The notes beneath the pieces were generated by a model, which was not told the origin of the DNA, did no database searches, and was given only the letters and a program-made list of their open reading frames with translations. The position numbers were made by a program, and so were the translations under genes. Below, piece after piece: positions 7,096-10,595 of a DNA stretch of 10,595 bases. Position 1 is the first letter of the stretch; each line of letters begins with the position of its first letter. This DNA is from Thermodesulfatator sp. (GTDB lineage: Bacteria > Desulfobacterota > Thermodesulfobacteria > Thermodesulfobacteriales > Thermodesulfobacteriaceae). The stretch covers positions 1,547-12,141 of the forward strand of contig JALWWR010000139.1 in NCBI GenBank assembly GCA_026993045.1, given 5' to 3'.

Positions 7096-7105
7096 AACCT
7101 CCTCC
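7096..7105 (-). promoter_or_regulatory. Ribosome binding site fixing the hdrA start
   Basis: GGAGGAGGTT runs directly into the ATG at 7093-7095; the first GGAGG gives a 5-nt spacer. No Shine-Dalgarno sequence precedes the downstream ATG at 6903, so the full-length start before the UGA is the real one. Confidence 0.8.
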
Positions 7106-7116
7106 GTCTGGGATTT

Positions 7117-9156
7117 TTAAGCCGCCTTTTCCTCTTCGGGGCTGACCCGTAAATGGGCCGGACCGAAACAACCCAGCCCGTGGAAGGGACTGGTAACTTT
7201 GGGGCTTTCCAGGGCTCGCCGCATAGCCATATCGAAAAGCACCCGTGGTTTGGGTTTATCGATCCCCAGCTTTTGACGTTTATCTTTAATCTTGTCAATC
7301 ATAATGTTAGCAAACTCTTCGGCGGTCCGGGCCACAAACCACCGGGCCCCGAAGATCTTTTCCATCTCATGAAAGAGATAGTCCGTAGCGACTTGGCTCT
7401 GAGTAGTGGGGAAATCCGGACCAAAGACTACACAAGCCCCACTGGCTACAAAATATTCCCCAATAGTAATGGCCTTTTCGCTCATCCACTGCGGAGCGCA
7501 TCCAATGGCCGGAAGATCGGGGATATCGTCTCCCAGTCCTCCGGTATTCACCATTTCTGTGAGGGCGATAAGCACCCGGCTGTTATCTACGCAGGAGCCC
7601 ATGTGAAGCACCGGCGGGCACCCTACGGCCTCCAACACCTCTCTCAAAGACTCTCCAGCCAACTCTGCGGCCTCGGGACGCAAAAGCCCGGCTCGTCCCA
7701 GACCGGTAGCGGCGCAGCCGGTAGTCACCACTAAGACGTTGTTGGCGATTAGCTCTTTGGCCAGTTCCACCTGGACCTCTTCGGTAACCCGATAATTGTC
7801 ACAACCTACAATGGCCGCTACTCCCAAGACCTTTCCGTTGATGATGTTTTCGTTAAGGGGTTTATAAGAGGCCCGAAAACGACCTCCCAGCATGTAAAGG
7901 ATAGTCTCGTGACTAAAACCGACCACTACATCTACGGAGTGGTCGGGGATGTTAACCTTAGAGGAATCCCGCTTAGGGAACCGCGCGATGGCCTCTCGCA
8001 GGATCTGTTTAGCACACTCCAGGGCCTTGCGGGCGTCGAACTCGATGTGGATTCCCCCTTCCATTTTGGCCCGGGGATTGGTAGTGATAACCGCGGTATG
8101 GAAATGCCGGGCGATCTCCGCCACGTTCTGCATGATACACTGGACGTCCACCACTACCGCCTCTAAGGCCCCAGTAGCGATGGCCGCCTCCTGCTGAAGA
8201 AAGCTTCCCGCCACCGGAATACCCCGGCGCATTAGGATCTCGTTTCCGGTGCAGCAGATACCGGCCAGATTTACCCCTTTGGCTCCCACCTTTTTGGCCT
8301 CTTCTAAGATCTCCGGATCGCTAGCCGCCAGGGCCAAGGCTTCGGCCAAGACCGGCTCGTGCCCATGCACCGCCACGTTGACCATGTCTTCTCGAATTAC
8401 GCTAAGCCCAATATTTACCCGGGCCTTTATAGGACCAGGATTTCCAAAAAGGAGGTCCTGGAGCTCCGTGGCCACCATGGACCCCCCCCATCCATCGGCT
8501 AGGGCCGTCCGGGCGCAGGCTATAAAAATGCTGCGATGGTCTTGGTCCACTCCGATGGTGGTACGGTGAAGGAGCTCTACCACTTCCCGATCCACACCCC
8601 GGGGCCAGACCCCTAACTCCCGCCAAAGCTGCTGCCGTTTTTCTGGAGCCCGACGCAAAAGAGGAATTTCGCCTTCCTGCTGGTTGAAGACCCGAAGAGC
8701 AGCCTCTGCTAAATCTTTAAGGATTTCCGGCTCTTTTTGATTGGGATCCACTCCAAAGGCCTCGGCCACTACTCGGAGTTTACGCTTGTCTTTAACTTCA
8801 AAAGGCGTTTCCCCATGGACAGTCTCATAAAAATCGATGGCTACTTGTCGGCCATGGTCCGAATGGGCCGAGCCTCCGCTGGCCACCATCCGCCCGAAGT
8901 TTCGGGCCACCACCGTGGCGGCGCTGGCCCCGCAAACTCCCTTGAGCTCCTCTACCCCTTCCACCACTTGGCAAGGGCCCATATTACAGACCCGGCAACA
9001 AGTTCCGCCTTTGCCAAAAAGACAGGGCGTAGTTCCTCGGCGCTCCACCCGGGAAGGGGCCGTCAAGATCTCTTCCCCTAGATGGGCGTAGATCTCCTGG
9101 GCCGTTTTGCTCTGTACCTTAGGGGCCTTCTTTTTGATACGGGCTCTAGGATCCAT
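7117..9156 (-). CDS. cooS: CooS/AcsA, anaerobic Ni-Fe-S carbon monoxide dehydrogenase catalytic subunit
   Basis: A 679-residue CooS-type CO dehydrogenase, which interconverts CO2 and CO at the Ni-Fe-S C-cluster and supplies CO to acetyl-CoA synthase or oxidises it in the reverse direction. D- and B-cluster cysteines are all visible: Cys45, 53, 54, 57, 62 and 75 (CLFGKGG-TCC-RVC-NMGPC, then GVCGA). C-cluster motifs follow in order: VHGHEP at 263-268, GICCTGNE at 299-306, DVQCIMQ at 337-343, VGCDN at 450-454, TTGCAATG at 478-485, MGSCVDNSR at 519-527, and the Ser-Glu-Lys at 559-561 corresponding to the catalytic lysine region. Length is normal for the family. The ATG is preceded by AGGAGG. The gene follows folD after 65 nt and precedes hdrA by 21 nt. 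The folate-pathway setting suggests the acetyl-CoA synthase-linked role (AcsA) rather than a stand-alone CO-oxidising one, but AcsB is not in the window. Confidence 0.97.
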   Translation of the reverse strand: MDPRARIKKKAPKVQSKTAQEIYAHLGEEILTAPSRVERRGTTPCLFGKGGTCCRVCNMGPCQVVEGVEELKGVCGASAATVVARNFGRMVASGGSAHSDHGRQVAIDFYETVHGETPFEVKDKRKLRVVAEAFGVDPNQKEPEILKDLAEAALRVFNQQEGEIPLLRRAPEKRQQLWRELGVWPRGVDREVVELLHRTTIGVDQDHRSIFIACARTALADGWGGSMVATELQDLLFGNPGPIKARVNIGLSVIREDMVNVAVHGHEPVLAEALALAASDPEILEEAKKVGAKGVNLAGICCTGNEILMRRGIPVAGSFLQQEAAIATGALEAVVVDVQCIMQNVAEIARHFHTAVITTNPRAKMEGGIHIEFDARKALECAKQILREAIARFPKRDSSKVNIPDHSVDVVVGFSHETILYMLGGRFRASYKPLNENIINGKVLGVAAIVGCDNYRVTEEVQVELAKELIANNVLVVTTGCAATGLGRAGLLRPEAAELAGESLREVLEAVGCPPVLHMGSCVDNSRVLIALTEMVNTGGLGDDIPDLPAIGCAPQWMSEKAITIGEYFVASGACVVFGPDFPTTQSQVATDYLFHEMEKIFGARWFVARTAEEFANIMIDKIKDKRQKLGIDKPKPRVLFDMAMRRALESPKVTSPFHGLGCFGPAHLRVSPEEEKAA

Positions 9157-9186
9157 TCAAAACCTCCTAAAAACTGGATTGATTTT

Positions 9187-9219
9187 ATTCTAATTTAATA
9201 GAAAAACTAAACTTATCAA
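9187..9219 (-). promoter_or_regulatory. Possible promoter between folD and cooS
   Basis: The 65-nt spacer 9157-9221 is strikingly AT-rich compared with the flanking genes. On the minus strand it holds TTGATA (9214-9219) and TAGAAT (9187-9192), but their spacing is 21 nt, longer than the ideal 17. With 17-nt spacing the -10 would be the weak AAATTA. A secondary promoter for the cooS-hdrA-metF genes is possible but not established. Confidence 0.25.
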
Positions 9220-9221
9220 GA

Positions 9222-10124
9222 TTAGCCCACCTCGCAGGGTAGTCCGGCCCAGAGTTTAGCGGCTTCAACCGTATTTTTCATTAACATGGTGATGGTCATC
9301 GGCCCTACTCCACCGGGCACTGGGGTAATGGCCGCGGCCTTTTCTTTTACGGCTTCAAAGTCCACATCGCCACACAAGATGGCTTTGCCTTCCGGGGTGG
9401 TGCCGATGCGATTGACTCCTACATCGATCACCACTACTCCCTCTTTCACCATGTCGGCGGTGACCACCTTGGGCCGCCCGGCGGCCACGATTAGGATATC
9501 CGCCCTCTGGGTGTGGAAAGTCATGTCCCGGGTTCCGGTGTGGCATACGGTTACAGTGGCGTTTCCCACGGGTTTCCTCTTCTGAAGAAGGAGATTAGCA
9601 ATGGGCTTTCCCACAATGTTGCTGCGTCCGATAACCACCACTTCGGCCCCGTCCACCTCCACTTGGGCCCGATCCAGCATGACCAGGATCCCGTAAGGGG
9701 TGCAGGGCAGAAAACATGGCTCCCCAATCACCATCTTGCCCACGTTTACCGGATGGAAACCGTCCACGTCTTTTCGAGGGTCAATGGCGTAGATGACCTT
9801 GCGCTCGTCAATATGTTTGGGCAGGGGAAGCTGCACCAGGATCCCGTGAATTCTCTCATCCTGATTATATTTTTGAATCAGCTCTAAAAGGGCTTCTTCG
9901 CTTATATCTTCAGGTTGGTTGTCTTGGATGGAAAAAAAGCCTAACTCGTGGGCCGTCTTTTGTTTCGCCGTGACATAAGAGACGGAGGCCGGATTGCTAC
10001 CCACCAGGATGGTTACTAGCCCCGGAATCACACCGTGTTTTTCCTTGAGTTCCTGGACTTCCCTTTTTAATTCTTCGCGAATTTCTTGGGAGATCTCTTT
10101 TCCACTTATGATCTTGGCCGACAT
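9222..10124 (-). CDS. folD: FolD, bifunctional methylene-THF dehydrogenase / methenyl-THF cyclohydrolase
   Basis: A complete 300-residue FolD. It catalyses the cyclohydrolase and NAD(P)-dependent dehydrogenase steps between formyl-THF (made by Fhs) and methylene-THF (used by MetF) in the cytoplasm. Diagnostic motifs: SYVTAKQKTA at 49-58 with the catalytic Lys54; VQLPLPKHI at 97-105; DPRKDVDGFHP at 115-125 including Asp121; PCTPYGI at 140-146; the nucleotide-binding GRSNIVGKP at 166-174; and TPVPGGVGPMT at 267-277. Length and order are standard. The ATG is preceded by AAGGAGGG with a 6-nt spacer. Upstream lies a terminator-like element after fhs, so folD may be partly uncoupled from fhs. Cofactor preference (NAD versus NADP) cannot be read from the sequence with confidence. 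Confidence 0.97.
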   Translation of the reverse strand: MSAKIISGKEISQEIREELKREVQELKEKHGVIPGLVTILVGSNPASVSYVTAKQKTAHELGFFSIQDNQPEDISEEALLELIQKYNQDERIHGILVQLPLPKHIDERKVIYAIDPRKDVDGFHPVNVGKMVIGEPCFLPCTPYGILVMLDRAQVEVDGAEVVVIGRSNIVGKPIANLLLQKRKPVGNATVTVCHTGTRDMTFHTQRADILIVAAGRPKVVTADMVKEGVVVIDVGVNRIGTTPEGKAILCGDVDFEAVKEKAAAITPVPGGVGPMTITMLMKNTVEAAKLWAGLPCEVG

Positions 10125-10161
10125 ACTTCACCCTCCTTGAGCGAGTTCTTGTTTGTTAAGC

Positions 10162-10186
10162 AAAAATTATTCCCCAAAAGGGGAAT
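10162..10186 (-). terminator. Rho-independent terminator-like hairpin between fhs and folD
   Basis: On the minus strand ATTCCCC-TTTT-GGGGAAT is a perfect 7-bp stem with a four-base loop, followed by AATTTTTG. It lies about 100 nt after the fhs stop and 37 nt before the folD start. It could end the fhs transcript, or act as a partial attenuator if fhs and folD are co-transcribed; no convincing folD promoter lies after it. Confidence 0.6.
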
Positions 10187-10248
10187 CTGAGGGAAAATTG
10201 CAATATCAAGGGTTTCGTGAAAGGGCCTAAAACGAGAGTTATTTGAAA

Positions 10249-10286
10249 GGCCGGGGAGAATCTCCCCGGCCGAGGAGATTCTCCCC
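10249..10286 (-). promoter_or_regulatory. Two overlapping, mutually exclusive hairpins just after fhs
   Basis: The segment 10253-10265 (GGGGAGAATCTCC on the plus strand) is the exact reverse complement of 10274-10286, giving a 13-bp stem with an 8-nt loop. The same bases also take part in a second perfect inverted repeat at 10249-10271 (11-base arms around one central base, so about 10 bp with a triloop), followed on the minus strand by TTTC. Only one can form at a time. It begins 1 nt after the fhs stop. It may be a 3'-end stabiliser, a weak terminator or an attenuator. Confidence 0.55.
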
Positions 10287-10287
10287 A

Positions 10288-10595
10288 TTAAAAGAGCCCT
10301 TTGACTTTTCCGGTTTCTAGGTCCACATCGATACGGCGGTAGGCTGGGTCGGAGCCCGTTCCGGGCATAAGGCTTATATCTCCAGCTACCGGCACAATAA
10401 AGCCCGATCCCCGGTAAATAAGGACGTCCCGGACCCGGAGCTGCCAGCCCTTGGGCACACCCTTTAACATGGGATTGTCGGAGAGGGAGAGATGGGTCTT
10501 TACCATACAAACCGGCATCTGGCGCAGTTCAGGATCGGCTTCGATGAGCTTGATCTTTTCCTCCGCCGCCGGGAGATAGACTACTCCATCTGCTC
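10288..10595 (-). CDS. fhs: Fhs, formate-tetrahydrofolate ligase (C-terminal part, 5' end beyond right edge)
   Basis: The last 102 codons of formyl-THF synthetase, which ligates formate to THF with ATP as the first folate step of the methyl branch. The frame is open to the right edge. The segment [19 protein letters not shown], then [25 protein letters not shown] and [11 protein letters not shown], matches the conserved FTHFS C-terminus, where related enzymes have LPVCMAKTQ-SLSD, V-x-GAGF-I-V-GDI and MPG-P-PA. It ends normally in GKVKGLF. The full enzyme is usually about 550-590 residues, so roughly 80 percent lies outside the window. It is followed by a 163-nt spacer with hairpins before folD. 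Confidence 0.95.
   Translation of the reverse strand, partial: ADGVVYLPAAEEKIKLIEADPELRQMPVCMVKTHLSLSDNPMLKGVPKGWQLRVRDVLIYRGSGFIVPVAGDISLMPGTGSDPAYRRIDVDLETGKVKGLF

Noticed and set aside
7153..7734. Plus-strand reading frame of 193 residues opposite cooS
   Set aside because: It lies entirely antisense to the conserved cooS gene and has no recognisable motif.
9157..9221. Small gene, RNA gene or terminator in the folD-cooS spacer
   Set aside because: Only 65 nt, AT-rich, with no stable hairpin or open frame; at most a weak promoter.

Overview
The window is a compact, single-direction block of Wood-Ljungdahl (reductive acetyl-CoA) pathway genes. Every gene lies on the minus strand, so transcription runs from the right edge to the left. 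The tetrahydrofolate-based methyl branch, a CooS-type Ni-CO dehydrogenase, a MetV/MetF pair with Hdr/Mvh electron-transfer subunits, and use of selenocysteine together suggest an anaerobic, probably autotrophic or acetate-oxidising bacterium. Protein composition (rich in Lys, Glu, Arg) and gene content suggest a thermophilic Desulfobacterota/Thermodesulfobacteria-type organism. That placement is inference; no taxonomic marker lies in the window.

Layout in transcription order: the 3' end of fhs (formyl-THF synthetase, cut by the right edge); a 163-nt spacer holding two competing hairpins and an intrinsic-terminator-like element; folD; a 65-nt AT-rich spacer; cooS; a long tandem-module hdrA; mvhD; an HdrC/ferredoxin hybrid; a second small MvhD-like protein; metV; and finally a large open frame that starts as MetF and runs, without a stop, into the N-terminus of AcsD (small subunit of the corrinoid iron-sulfur protein), leaving through the left edge. 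From cooS leftward the spacers are 2-21 nt or genes overlap by 1 nt, so this part reads as one operon. No gap exceeds 300 bases.

The genes cover formate activation (fhs), methenyl/methylene-THF interconversion (folD), CO2/CO interconversion (cooS), and reduction of methylene-THF to methyl-THF (metV and the MetF domain). The HdrA/MvhD/HdrC-like proteins probably form the electron-supply module of a MetFV-Hdr complex, analogous to the MetVF-HdrABC-MvhD complex of acetogens. The AcsD domain belongs to the next step, methyl transfer to the corrinoid protein. Formyl-THF is made by Fhs at the right edge and the pathway leaves the window at the corrinoid protein at the left edge.

Three things stand out. 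(1) Two genes, hdrA and mvhD, each contain an in-frame UGA at a conserved cysteine position followed by a SECIS-like hairpin, so both are predicted selenoproteins; a conventional gene caller would truncate hdrA and split mvhD. (2) MetF and AcsD appear fused through a roughly 170-residue Glu/Pro/Val/Lys-rich linker with hexad repeats. (3) The electron-transfer module has no HdrB; it has instead an HdrC-like protein with four [4Fe-4S] motifs and a pair of MvhD paralogues, one Sec and one Cys at the same position.
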